A DNA stretch of 24,540 bases from Dehalococcoidia bacterium UBA1151. GTDB taxonomy: Bacteria > Chloroflexota > Dehalococcoidia > Lucifugimonadales > Lucifugimonadaceae. Location: the NCBI GenBank assembly GCA_002311865.1, contig DBZV01000094.1, positions 5,810-30,349 of the forward strand. Reading direction: 5' to 3'. Position 1 is the stretch's first letter; each line of letters begins with the position of its first letter. Shown one piece after another: positions 15,947-24,416 of this stretch. The notes beneath the pieces are model-generated. The model had not been told where the DNA came from, searched no databases, and was given only the letters and a program-made list of their open reading frames with translations. The position numbers and the translations under genes were made by a program.

Positions 15947-17140
15947 ATGCCCAAAACAAGTTCAATACCAGGAATATCCGCGATTGCAGCGATTTCGGCT
16001 GCCCTTTTCCTTGTAGTTGCATGCACGTCTTCTGACCCCGTCGACAGCCTGGTGGTTGACCCAACAACTAACCTTTCGCCGGCCACCCCAGCCCCAACAC
16101 CAACTGCGATAACTCTTCCACCCACGCCAACGGCAGTCACGTTTCCCCCTACGCCAACGGCAATAACCTTCCCTCCATCGCCAACAGCAATAGCATTCCC
16201 GCCCACCGCCACCCCATTTGCGCTCCCACCTGATAGCCCAACGCTCCCGAGCACTGTGGATATCGTTGAAAATGTCAGTCCGTCGGTGGTTCACATTCAG
16301 GTGCAGACAAGATTTGGAGACTCATCGGGCACCGGTGTGGTGTTTGAAGAAAACGGTGTAATTCTCACAAATCAACACGTGATAGAGGGAGCGATTTCGA
16401 TCAGCGTCGCCCTTACTGATGACAGCGTTTTTGAAGGAACAGTAATCGGCGAAGATGAGTCAGTCGATATCGCGATTGTTAAGATTGAAGCCAAAGGACT
16501 GCAGCCCGCCCGATTCGGGGATTCATCAATACTGCGAGTGGGAGAGGATGTCATTGCTATTGGCCATGCACTTGGCCTTGCCGGAGGGCCAACGGTCAGC
16601 AAAGGCGTGGTGAGCGCGCTGGGCAGAACCGTGAACCAGGGCACCGAGCAGCTCACCGATCTCATTCAGACCGACGCCGCGATCAACCCCGGCAACTCCG
16701 GCGGCCCACTGGTCAACGCTAGCGGCGAGGTAATTGGCATAAATACGGCCCGTTTGGAATCCGGTGAGGGTATCGGATTCGCGATCGAAATAAACCTTGC
16801 CCAGGCGGTCGTCGGGCAGTTGCTCCACCAGAGCACCCTGCCTCCAGGAGTGCTCGGAATTCGCGGCATCGACATCACTCCCGCCCTAGCGCAGATTATT
16901 GGGCTTCCAGTCACACGTGGCGTTGGCATAGTGGATCTTGAGGATGGTGGGGCCGCGCAACTGGCGGGCCTTGAGATCGATGACATCATCGTTCGGATCA
17001 ACGAAGAGCCGATTCGCGACAACTCTGACCTCTCAAAACTGATGCGGACGCACCGGCTAGGAGAGGAAGTGACTATTACAATTGTCCGCGGCCATCAGCT
17101 ATTCCAGGCACAAGCGACATTAGGCGGACTTACCGAATGA
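15947..17140 (+). CDS. HtrA/DegP-like serine protease lipoprotein with one PDZ domain
   Basis: A 397-residue extracytoplasmic protease of the trypsin-like S1C family. A signal segment (about 8-25) ends in a lipobox VVA-C26, so it is predicted to be lipid-anchored. Residues 50-94 are five tandem 9-residue Pro/Thr repeats forming a likely extended spacer. The protease domain (about 103-290) shows the triad H144 (TNQHV), D174 (SVDIAIVK) and S251 (GNSGGPL). One PDZ domain follows (about 300-393). Such proteins cleave or chaperone misfolded envelope proteins. No Shine-Dalgarno is seen before the ATG; a strong one lies in front of the short upstream ORF. The stop overlaps the next gene's start in ATGA (17137-17140), so the two are translationally coupled. 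Confidence 0.93.
   Translation: MPKTSSIPGISAIAAISAALFLVVACTSSDPVDSLVVDPTTNLSPATPAPTPTAITLPPTPTAVTFPPTPTAITFPPSPTAIAFPPTATPFALPPDSPTLPSTVDIVENVSPSVVHIQVQTRFGDSSGTGVVFEENGVILTNQHVIEGAISISVALTDDSVFEGTVIGEDESVDIAIVKIEAKGLQPARFGDSSILRVGEDVIAIGHALGLAGGPTVSKGVVSALGRTVNQGTEQLTDLIQTDAAINPGNSGGPLVNASGEVIGINTARLESGEGIGFAIEINLAQAVVGQLLHQSTLPPGVLGIRGIDITPALAQIIGLPVTRGVGIVDLEDGGAAQLAGLEIDDIIVRINEEPIRDNSDLSKLMRTHRLGEEVTITIVRGHQLFQAQATLGGLTE
16094..16228 (+). repeat. Five 27-bp tandem repeats in the protease linker
   Basis: Five in-frame units encode PTPTAITLP, PTPTAVTFP, PTPTAITFP, PSPTAIAFP and PTATPFALP. The last unit is the most diverged. They make a Pro-rich stalk between the lipid anchor and protease domain. 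Copy number is expected to vary among relatives. Confidence 0.85.
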
Positions 17141-17988
17141 CCATATCAGGCGTTCCACTCCCTGAATTTCCATATCTTGAAGGCGAGCCACTGCTCGGCA
17201 AGGTGGCAATCATCACCGGCGCCGGACGTATGCGCTCCATTGGCCGCGCAACCGCCATACTCCTGGCCCGCCTGGGCGCTGATGTTGTGATCACCGGTAC
17301 CGGCCGCTCGCCGGATCGGTACCCGGATGAGGAGAAGGCCGCCCGGTGGCGAGATATCGATAGCGTTGCCGACGAGATCAAGGGCCTTGGCAGGCGGTCG
17401 ATGGCCGCCGTGCTGGATGTGACGGACGGAGATGCGGTGGACACGTTTTTCGCCGGCGTTATCGATGAAATGGGCCGCGCAGACATCCTGGTCAACAACG
17501 CTGCTGCACCCATGGGCGCAGACCGCGTGCCAATGACGGACGTCGATCGCGATGTCTTCCGGTGGGTAGTGGAGGTCAAAGTGATGGGCGCCTTTTATCT
17601 GTCGCAACTCATGGCCAGGCAACTCATCGCTCAAAAGGATGGCGGCTCGATCGTTTCGATATCGTCCATGGCAGGGAAGACCGGATCGCCCAACAACCTG
17701 GCCTACAACGCGGCCAACTTTGCCCTGAACGGTATGACTCAGTCCATGGCCAAAGAGCTCGGCCCCCACGGAATCACCGTAAACGCCGTCTGTCCCGGAT
17801 TAATCCCCACCGCCCGATGGGGCGACAAGGACACTGATTCCGCAGAGAAGATGGCGCCCATTCCCGCAGGCCGCCCCGGCAAGTTTGAAGAAGTGGCGGA
17901 GCTAATCGCCTTCCTTTGCACGCCGTCATCCCGCTATATCAATGGCCAGGCAATCAACATAGACGGCGGAAGAGTAACGGAGCACTGA
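17137..17988 (+). CDS. Short-chain dehydrogenase/reductase, catalytic Lys replaced by Asn
   Basis: A 283-residue Rossmann-fold SDR. Visible: the nucleotide-binding motif TGAGRMRSIG (27-36), a longer glycine loop than the classical TGxxxGxG; D94 in the LDVT adenine-contact position; NNAA at 120-123; S177; and Y190. The lysine expected four residues after Tyr is N194: the segment reads YNAAN, encoded by AAC at that codon. Since that lysine normally binds the ribose and lowers the Tyr pKa, catalysis may be altered. The C-terminus has the usual INIDGG end. The start overlaps the protease stop by 4 nt. The oxidised substrate is unknown and the pairing with an envelope protease is not explained. 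Confidence 0.9.
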   Translation: MTISGVPLPEFPYLEGEPLLGKVAIITGAGRMRSIGRATAILLARLGADVVITGTGRSPDRYPDEEKAARWRDIDSVADEIKGLGRRSMAAVLDVTDGDAVDTFFAGVIDEMGRADILVNNAAAPMGADRVPMTDVDRDVFRWVVEVKVMGAFYLSQLMARQLIAQKDGGSIVSISSMAGKTGSPNNLAYNAANFALNGMTQSMAKELGPHGITVNAVCPGLIPTARWGDKDTDSAEKMAPIPAGRPGKFEEVAELIAFLCTPSSRYINGQAINIDGGRVTEH

Positions 17989-18218
17989 TTTCTGATCGGC
18001 ACGGGTCAACGCTCCTCACGGCTCATCACCATCGCACATGTCCACCGCACACTTAGGGGCGTCTGCGATAGCTGCGCCCCGGGGCTCGCGTTCACGACAA
18101 ATTATTAGGTACCGTAGCGGCACATTGCATGTGCCCGTCTCTCGGGACATCAGCATCGCTCACGCGCGACTGCACGGCATACGTCCTGCATCACTTGATG
18201 GGAGCCGTAAACCTCGCT
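17989..18218. other. Convergent intergenic region
   Basis: No gene is supported between the SDR stop and the convergent DUF1028 stop. It contains two hairpins: a 6-bp stem GGGGCG/CGCCCC (18056-18061 with 18075-18080), and the 7-bp triloop hairpin listed separately. Neither has a T tract. Confidence 0.4.
18119..18135. terminator. Hairpin between convergent genes, possible terminator
   Basis: GGCACAT, loop TGC, ATGTGCC: a perfect 7-bp stem with a 3-nt loop in the middle of the convergent gap. It could stop transcription from either side, but no T run follows it on either strand. Confidence 0.35.
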
Positions 18219-18932
18219 CTACGTCGGTTCCCCATCATCCACATTCGCCCGCGTCCACACTTCCTGCGCCTCCAGGGTAGACGGCGAATGTTGTCGCTCC
18301 TGATAGTAGGGAGCGTACGTGGAGTACAACTCATACACTCGCCGGAGTTCATCGACTGCGGCCTCATGCACATCCACGCGCAGATCGGTGATCGCAATGT
18401 CACTCTCACCGTAGACAAGCAACACAGAAGATCGCTCAATCAGATGGTTGCCCGGCGACGGCTGCTGACCACCCGCGTCCCGCCCCGCCTCGAGCCCCGC
18501 AAGGAGACGTGCTGCGAGCGGCCCGTTGGCGGCGTCAAATCCGCTTAGCATGCCATCAACAACCTGCTTGCCGGCAAGCCCGTTGCCCATCGTCAGGACA
18601 TTTTCAGAAATCGCGTGGCCGGACCAGTCACGGGCCTGGGAGCCGGTGTGAATCGCGATTAGTCCATTGGCCGGAACGATGCCAACCTGTCGATAGTCAA
18701 AGTCGTGATCATGCACCTGAATCGCACCCATCGCCTCCGCGGCAGATGCCCCCGCACCGAGGGCTGATAGCACCATCGGGCCCAGGTCTGCGTTCGTGAA
18801 CGCCTGCGTTGAGACTGCACCAATGCCGGGTGCAATGCGCGGGCAGGTTGCACCCACCCCCAGCGAGTAGGTCGCGATACCAATCCCCAGCCCGCCGGTG
18901 CTGGGATCACGCGCCATGATTGTGTACGTCAT
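18219..18932 (-). CDS. DUF1028 family protein (Ntn-hydrolase-like)
   Basis: A 237-residue member of DUF1028. The family pattern is clear: MTYTIMARDPSTGGLGIGIATYS at the N-terminus, GIGAVSTQAFTN near 36-47, a DYRQVGIV segment near 79-86, HTGSQARDWSGH near 94-105, and DLRVDVHE near the C-terminus. The family is grouped with Ntn-hydrolase-fold proteins, but its reaction is not established. The stretch that in many members reads GGDxRGxQSA is replaced here by GGQQPSPGNHLIERSS. The ATG at 18932 matches the family's N-terminus; no clear Shine-Dalgarno is seen. It follows the propeller lipoprotein gene by 54 nt on the same strand. Confidence 0.9.
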   Translation of the reverse strand: MTYTIMARDPSTGGLGIGIATYSLGVGATCPRIAPGIGAVSTQAFTNADLGPMVLSALGAGASAAEAMGAIQVHDHDFDYRQVGIVPANGLIAIHTGSQARDWSGHAISENVLTMGNGLAGKQVVDGMLSGFDAANGPLAARLLAGLEAGRDAGGQQPSPGNHLIERSSVLLVYGESDIAITDLRVDVHEAAVDELRRVYELYSTYAPYYQERQHSPSTLEAQEVWTRANVDDGEPT

Positions 18933-18986
18933 GGCGCCATCTTAGTGCCTGAGGGGCGACCGCAAATTTTGGCCCGCGGCGGCGGA

Positions 18987-20354
18987 CTACCTGGCGGTGC
19001 CTCGGAAGTACAGAATATTGCCGTTCAACGGACCAACGTCGGTCACTTCAAACGTGGCGATGTGCGGTACATCGTCGGCATCCAACTCCATCGTCACCAG
19101 CTGACCAAAAGCAACCCCGCGATCTGTCGCAATCGACACCGAGTCAATCTGCCATGCCGAGCCTTCCCACACCGCCAGCTTCATGATCGATTCGTCGGTA
19201 TAGACGATCCATGGATTGCCCTCACTATCGACATCAATCGCGGTGATCTCGCGCGCGCCTTCGAATCCATAGAAGATCTGCGTCAACGCGTCAACGTCAC
19301 GCATCTCCCACTCGTTCGCACTCACCAACCGGGTTGCGTACTTCACCGTCGCTGCATCAGGACCGATCTGCGTCACATAGCTGATGTGAATCCGGTCATC
19401 ACCGTCAATCACCAGCTCCGCGAACTGCCCGGCATCACCTTCAGCATCCACCGTCTCAAGTATCCAGTTCGAACCATCTCGAATAGCCAGGATCAGGTCG
19501 TTCGTATCCTGATCGTAGTACGTCAAGTATGGAATCCCCGCCGAATCGATAGCGATTGACACAGCGAACTTGTACGTGAGGTTGCCGCTGCCAACCTGAT
19601 CGATGATAATGTCTCCCCCCGGCTCGACGCGGTAGTACTCCACGCCATCGCCGTCAAACTCCTTGGGGTCGATCGCGCCAATGTGCTTGACCCCGTCATC
19701 GTCGATTATGAGGCGTGTGTCCCATCCATCGTGGCCCTGATTTTGCAGGGTCCGCCGCGCCCATCCGCCCGGGGTCTTTACCGCAATCTCCACGTGGCCG
19801 AGATTCGGCGCAAACTGGGCCGCCTGGTGATCGTGCCATGCCACCACGGCCGCACCGTCAGGGTTTATGTCGATATCCAGCGGCCCGTAGAAGTAACCCT
19901 CCGTGATCAGCGACTCAATCCAAACACCATCTACCCGCTCGGATGCTTTCACGAAGCCATCCTGGGACTCAAACATGAATGCAATATTGGGATTGCCGTC
20001 CTGATCCAGTGCAATCGCAGGCTTCGTTCCAACGCCCACCTCCTCGACCAGCCCATCAAAGTTCTCGGAGCTCAAGCTCACCTGATCGGCCGCGTCACCA
20101 GTCGATGGCGGTGAAGTCAGAGAGGGTGCTGCAGTCGCGTCAGGAACGGGAGCAGCGGTGGCGGCCGGTGGAGCTGTTGGCGGCACTTCGGTTACGGGGA
20201 TTGGCGTGGCGGCAGCTTCAGGTGCGCTCGTCGGAGCCGGGGCCTGAGTCGGAATCGTCACCGGCGGATTATCCGACCCGCATGCGATAGCGGCAAGGGC
20301 AGTAATCGCGCCAAGTGAAATCAGTAGAGCACTGCGGCGGGAGTGAAAAATCAA
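18987..20354 (-). CDS. Lipoprotein with predicted seven-bladed beta-propeller
   Basis: A 455-residue predicted surface lipoprotein. A basic N-terminus (RR at 6-7), a hydrophobic segment and a lipobox AIA-C25 are followed by a Pro/Ala/Thr-rich linker (about 30-90). The rest contains seven copies of a motif of the type hhIDxDGxPHIxY, beginning near residues 112, 158, 212, 264, 312, 370 and 419 (spacing 46-58), as expected for blades of a beta-propeller. The frame is open to 20504, but a TTG at 20352-20354 has a perfect GGAGG (20361-20365) 6 nt upstream and yields a normal signal peptide, so that start is used. No catalytic motif is recognised; ligand or polymer binding at the cell surface is a reasonable inference. 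Upstream SDR has its own terminator. Confidence 0.82.
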   Translation of the reverse strand: MIFHSRRSALLISLGAITALAAIACGSDNPPVTIPTQAPAPTSAPEAAATPIPVTEVPPTAPPAATAAPVPDATAAPSLTSPPSTGDAADQVSLSSENFDGLVEEVGVGTKPAIALDQDGNPNIAFMFESQDGFVKASERVDGVWIESLITEGYFYGPLDIDINPDGAAVVAWHDHQAAQFAPNLGHVEIAVKTPGGWARRTLQNQGHDGWDTRLIIDDDGVKHIGAIDPKEFDGDGVEYYRVEPGGDIIIDQVGSGNLTYKFAVSIAIDSAGIPYLTYYDQDTNDLILAIRDGSNWILETVDAEGDAGQFAELVIDGDDRIHISYVTQIGPDAATVKYATRLVSANEWEMRDVDALTQIFYGFEGAREITAIDVDSEGNPWIVYTDESIMKLAVWEGSAWQIDSVSIATDRGVAFGQLVTMELDADDVPHIATFEVTDVGPLNGNILYFRGTAR

Positions 20355-20360
20355 GGTCGT

Positions 20361-20365
20361 CCTCC
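20361..20365 (-). promoter_or_regulatory. Shine-Dalgarno deciding the propeller lipoprotein start
   Basis: GGAGG on the minus strand, 6 nt before TTG at 20352-20354. It rejects the longer reading from 20504, which would bury the signal peptide behind about 50 charged residues. Confidence 0.75.
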
Positions 20366-20573
20366 ATGAGGGAATACGCAGACCCGTGCAACCCACGCCC
20401 ATTTCATACCTGCGTTGGATGCCGCCAATCCGATTTCGTGACGCAGGAGGGCGACTTGATCCCGCAAATTTCCTGGTGGGAACAGAATGGAATCCCGCCG
20501 CCACTCAACGCCAACATCCCGATCTCTGCACTGGGACGTCCTCCCCAATGCCCGTGTGGCAGGCACCTTCAGC

Positions 20574-20591
20574 AAAAAGTGGCTACGCCAC
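20574..20591 (-). terminator. Intrinsic terminator immediately after SDR 2
   Basis: On the minus strand GTGGC, loop GTA, GCCAC is followed by five T. The stem starts directly after the SDR stop codon and can be lengthened by G-U and A-U pairs. It separates the SDR from the lipoprotein gene 237 nt downstream. Confidence 0.65.
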
Positions 20592-21359
20592 CTACTTAAT
20601 CGAATAGCCTCCATCCACCGCAATCGTTGCGCCCGTTACGAAGTCTGATGCGGCGCTGCACAGGAACACCGCCGTTCCCGCCAGCTCCTGCGGCTGGCCC
20701 CAGCGTGCCAGTGGCGTGCGATCGGCGATTAGCGCTTCACGCTCCGGGTACATCTTCAGGAATGCGCCTGTCATGTCGGTGTGGATCCAGCCCGGCAAAA
20801 TGGAGTTCACGTTGATGTTGTCCTTGGCCCACGCGATCGCACACGCCTTCGTGAACTGGACGATTCCACCCTTGCTGGAGGCGTACGGACTGGCGTACTC
20901 CGACGCAAAGATGGACATCATGGAGCCGATGTTGATGATCTTCCCACCGCCCCGCTTCTTGATCTCCGGGTAGACGGCCTTCGAAACCAGGAACGGTCCT
21001 TTCAGGTTGGTGTCAATGACGCGGTCCCACTCATCCTCCGGAATATCCTCTGGTTGCGCACGAAACGATGTGCCGGAGTTATTGATCAGAATATCGATGC
21101 CGCCAAAGGCATCAACCGCCTGGGCTACCGCGCTCGCAATCGACTCTGCGTCCACCACATCGCAGCTAACGCCCATGGCTTTTGCGCCGGTCGCCTCGAG
21201 CTGAGCAACGGCGTTGTTGGTTTTCTCCTCGTCCCGGGACGCAACAACGATGCTCGCCCCGGCCTCCGCCAGGCCGATTCCCATGCCCAGCCCAAGGCCG
21301 CCGTTGCCTCCGGTGATGAACGCTACTTTGCCCGATAGATCAAATGGATTCGCCGCCAT
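20592..21359 (-). CDS. Short-chain dehydrogenase/reductase (SDR 2)
   Basis: A 255-residue classical SDR with an intact active site: TGGNGGLG at 16-23, CDV at 66-68, NNSG at 93-96, N118, S146, Y159 and K163 (YASSK), and the C-terminal VDGG. It oxidises or reduces a hydroxyl/carbonyl using NAD(P)H; the pattern is close to gluconate 5-dehydrogenase and KduD-like enzymes, though this is not decisive. The ATG has a GGAG about 9 nt upstream. It diverges from the large alpha/beta hydrolase gene across about 200 nt and ends in an intrinsic terminator, so it is likely monocistronic. Confidence 0.94.
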   Translation of the reverse strand: MAANPFDLSGKVAFITGGNGGLGLGMGIGLAEAGASIVVASRDEEKTNNAVAQLEATGAKAMGVSCDVVDAESIASAVAQAVDAFGGIDILINNSGTSFRAQPEDIPEDEWDRVIDTNLKGPFLVSKAVYPEIKKRGGGKIINIGSMMSIFASEYASPYASSKGGIVQFTKACAIAWAKDNINVNSILPGWIHTDMTGAFLKMYPEREALIADRTPLARWGQPQELAGTAVFLCSAASDFVTGATIAVDGGYSIK

Positions 21360-21561
21360 ACCAATGCTCCAATCGGTGCCTGCCCCACGGGGTACCTACC
21401 GTACGGGCACTTCGGGGCGAACAGCCGTCTTCATGGTTGATGTAACTGACATATTGATATCCCACTGGAAGGAGATTTACGGTATCGCCGGTGGACAAAT
21501 GGCCATCACGCGGTAGATTGACGCATGCAACTGCACCGACGCTCGTGAAGGAGAGCCAGAA

Positions 21562-23577
21562 ATGCCGGTGATCGGATTCGATGTGAAGTTCAGCCGCCCG
21601 CTGGCCGACGGGAAGTCGTGGGGCGACGTTGGCCCGTACGAGGAGCTTCGCGGAACGCTTCACTTCACAATCGATCCCACTCACGCAGCCAACGAGCGGA
21701 TCACCGACGTTGCGCTGGCGCCTCGTAACGCGGATGGCCGTGTCGAATTCTCCGCAGATGTATCGATCATCCTCCCGGTGGACCGGAGCAAGGCGAACGG
21801 CAGGATGATCCTGGACGTGGTGAACCGTGGAAACCGCGTCGCATTCCCAAACTTCAATCGTGCCACCCGGCCGACCATCGACGAAAACACGCCCATCGAC
21901 GTGGAGATCGACCCCGGCGATGGCTTCCTGATGCGTAACGGCTACGTGACGGTGGCTTGCGGGTGGCAGAAGGATGCGCCGCCGCACCCGGCGCTGATCA
22001 CGCTGGACGGTCCTGATGCACTGGAATCGGCCAACGGCGGCGCTGCGAAGCCGATCACCGGGCGCGTCTACTCCCAACTCCAGTCACCTGCCGACGTCCA
22101 CAACTTCCTGTTGTCAGACAAGGGCCATCGTGCCTATCCCGCGGCTGACATGGACCAGCCGGACGCCTACATGGAGGTTCGTGACGAGCCTGATGGCGAA
22201 CCGGAAACGGTGCCGCGCGAGGAGTGGCGTTTTGGCCGAATCGACGACGACGGCAACTACCTCCCGGACCCGGACTACGTCTGCGCCCCGAACATGTTCG
22301 AGAAGGGTCGCCTGTACCAGGTCATCTATACGACTGTCGGAGCGCGTGTTCTGGGTCTCAGCTTCGCCGCGCTGCGCGATTGCACATCGTGGATGAAACA
22401 CGGGACCGCGGAGGTCGCAACGCCGGTGCCGGGCATCGATTACGCATACGCATACGGCCGCTCCCAGACCGGGCGATATCTCCGCACATATGTCTATAAC
22501 GACTTCAATCTGGACGAGGAGAATCGCGAAGCGTTTGACGGCGTGATCGCGAACGTGGCTGGCGGTATGCGGGGTGAGTTCAACCAGCGGTTCGGCCAGA
22601 ATTCCAAGGACCGCAACAACATGCTGACCCAGCTCTTCCCATTTGCCAGTTCAACCTCTATCGACACTGAGACGGAAGAGGCCGGATCCCTTCACGCCCG
22701 GCTCGACGAACGCGGCAGCAAACTCAAGATCTTATACACGAACACGTCCGCTGAGTACCACCGCGGTGACGCCTCGCTGCTGCATACCGATCCCGCCGGA
22801 GAGCGCGATGTCGACCCGGGCCCAAATACCCGCGTCTACCACTTCACCGGCACCGAACACGGCCTGGGCGTGTGGCCACCTTCGGATTTTGCGGTCGCAG
22901 AAGTCATGGCGACGGAAAAGTTGGATCAGGACCGGGCACAGAACCTGCGTAACATCATCGACTACGCGACCCTTTTGCGAGCGTGCCTTGTAAACATGGA
23001 CCGATGGGTTGTGGACGGCATCGAACCCCCGCCGAGCAGACACCCCCGCCTCGATGACGGCACCGCAGTCCCAACTGATCAACCGGCCGCGGTGTTCAAC
23101 CGCCTCCCCGGCGCCAACTACCCGGCGCATCACGCCAACCCGCGGCGGCGAGATTATGGCCTGATGGAGTCGCGCGAACAGGTAACCACCTTTCCGCCGC
23201 AAATCGGCGGGGTCTTCGGATCGCTGGTGTCAGCAGTGGACGCCGACGGCAACGAGATAGCCGGAGTAATGCTGCCGGAAGTCGCCGTGCCCATCGCCGC
23301 AACCACAGGATGGACGCTTCGTCATCCCGCAACAGGCGGCGAAACGCAACTGCTGGTCTTCGCCGGCGGCACCATTCCCTTTGCCGCAACCAGAGCCAAC
23401 CGAGACGCAAACGGCGACCCACGACCCTCAATTGAAGAGCGCTACGCGTCGAAAAACGACTACCTGGAACGCGTCCGCGCCGCCGGAGAGGCACTTGCAG
23501 CCGAACGGTACCTCCTCGAAGAAGACGTTGACATCTCGGTAGCCCAGGCATCGAAATACTGGGACTGGCTCACGTGA
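21562..23577 (+). CDS. Large alpha/beta hydrolase-domain protein (Abhydrolase_10 type)
   Basis: A 671-residue protein of the alpha/beta hydrolase-domain family often annotated as Abhydrolase_10. An N-terminal beta-rich region (1-130) opens with FDVKFSRPLADGKSWGDVGPYE, the nucleophile elbow reads GRS301QTG, and a catalytic histidine candidate is H433 in FTGTEHGLG. No signal peptide is present, so it is probably cytoplasmic. Substrates of the family are poorly defined; ester or lactone hydrolysis is a fair guess. The start has a strong GGAGA about 8 nt upstream. Its codons look more GC-rich than those of the protease or kinase, judged by eye. It is flanked by a divergent SDR. Confidence 0.88.
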   Translation: MPVIGFDVKFSRPLADGKSWGDVGPYEELRGTLHFTIDPTHAANERITDVALAPRNADGRVEFSADVSIILPVDRSKANGRMILDVVNRGNRVAFPNFNRATRPTIDENTPIDVEIDPGDGFLMRNGYVTVACGWQKDAPPHPALITLDGPDALESANGGAAKPITGRVYSQLQSPADVHNFLLSDKGHRAYPAADMDQPDAYMEVRDEPDGEPETVPREEWRFGRIDDDGNYLPDPDYVCAPNMFEKGRLYQVIYTTVGARVLGLSFAALRDCTSWMKHGTAEVATPVPGIDYAYAYGRSQTGRYLRTYVYNDFNLDEENREAFDGVIANVAGGMRGEFNQRFGQNSKDRNNMLTQLFPFASSTSIDTETEEAGSLHARLDERGSKLKILYTNTSAEYHRGDASLLHTDPAGERDVDPGPNTRVYHFTGTEHGLGVWPPSDFAVAEVMATEKLDQDRAQNLRNIIDYATLLRACLVNMDRWVVDGIEPPPSRHPRLDDGTAVPTDQPAAVFNRLPGANYPAHHANPRRRDYGLMESREQVTTFPPQIGGVFGSLVSAVDADGNEIAGVMLPEVAVPIAATTGWTLRHPATGGETQLLVFAGGTIPFAATRANRDANGDPRPSIEERYASKNDYLERVRAAGEALAAERYLLEEDVDISVAQASKYWDWLT

Positions 23578-23726
23578 GCACACGAATCCGAAGCAGGAAG
23601 CCGTTCGATTCCATCCACGCCCCGTCAGCAATCCTGGTTCCGACGGTGCAATTCACCCTGTTAAATTCACGATAGAGATAACAATGTTGGTGCAGTAGGC
23701 AACACACTCACGTAACTTCGCTTATC

Positions 23727-24416
23727 ATGCTCCGCACTATGCCTTCTGAGCGTGTGCAGCGGCGAATAGACAAACTCCTCGATCAAGCCGAGGAAGCGGC
23801 GGACTCGCGCGATTGGACCGCGGTCATCGAGTCAGTAGCCGGTGTATTGGTACTGGATTCGGAAAACGCGGACGCTCTCCTGTTGGAGGAAATGGCTACT
23901 CAGACTCAAGCCGCCGCTCAGGTTCAGATTGAACCTGACACTGTTTCTTCCTCATCTATCGCAGCAGAGGAACCTACCCCACCGGCTGAGCAGCCGACCT
24001 CGTTTGCCAATGGGCGATATTCAGTCAAAAGTCAACTTGGGGAAGGTGGAAAGAAAAAGGTCTTCCTTGTACACGACAACACCTTGGACAGGGATGTTGC
24101 ATTCGGGCTCATCAAGGCCGAGGGCCTTGATTCCGATTCGCGCCAACGGATTATCCGAGAAGCGCAGGCAATGGGACGGCTGGGCGATCACCCAAACATC
24201 ATGCCGATTCACGATTTTGGGGATGAGAATGGTCAGCCATACATGGTCCAGCCGCTTATGGCTGGCGGCGATGTCGGGTCCTTGATCGAAGAAGCTGAGG
24301 GCGGCATGTTGCAGTTGGAAGATGCCCTGCGCATCTCCAGCGAGATCCTCAGTGGACTGGAATTCGCCCACGCTCAGGGCATTATCCATCGCGATCTGAA
24401 GCCGGGGAATATATAG
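23727..24416 (+). CDS. Serine/threonine protein kinase, 5' part ending at an in-frame amber
   Basis: The frame gives 229 residues and a TAG at 24414-24416. Residues about 5-60 form a helical, TPR-like N-terminus (ERVQRRIDKLLDQAEEA, later LDSENADALLL). After an acidic, Ser/Pro-rich linker (about 65-95) comes a Hanks-type kinase N-lobe: glycine loop LGEGGKKKV (104-112), VAFGLIK with the ATP lysine K130, E145 in REAQ, and the catalytic loop HRDLKPGN (221-228). The stop falls two codons after that Asn. The same frame continues with DFG and PPEQ motifs beyond it. No transmembrane segment is seen. Start could also be the ATG at 23739; neither has a clear Shine-Dalgarno. Unless the stop is read through or is an error, the product lacks the DFG magnesium site and is inactive. 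Confidence 0.85.
   Translation: MLRTMPSERVQRRIDKLLDQAEEAADSRDWTAVIESVAGVLVLDSENADALLLEEMATQTQAAAQVQIEPDTVSSSSIAAEEPTPPAEQPTSFANGRYSVKSQLGEGGKKKVFLVHDNTLDRDVAFGLIKAEGLDSDSRQRIIREAQAMGRLGDHPNIMPIHDFGDENGQPYMVQPLMAGGDVGSLIEEAEGGMLQLEDALRISSEILSGLEFAHAQGIIHRDLKPGNI

Noticed and set aside
20355..20504. Longer N-terminus for the propeller lipoprotein
   Set aside because: It would place about 50 charged residues before the signal peptide; the TTG at 20354 has an ideal GGAGG and gives a normal lipoprotein signal.
21340..22077. Minus-strand open frame opposite the large alpha/beta hydrolase
   Set aside because: No family resemblance, no ribosome-binding site, and it lies across a well-supported gene and its promoter region.
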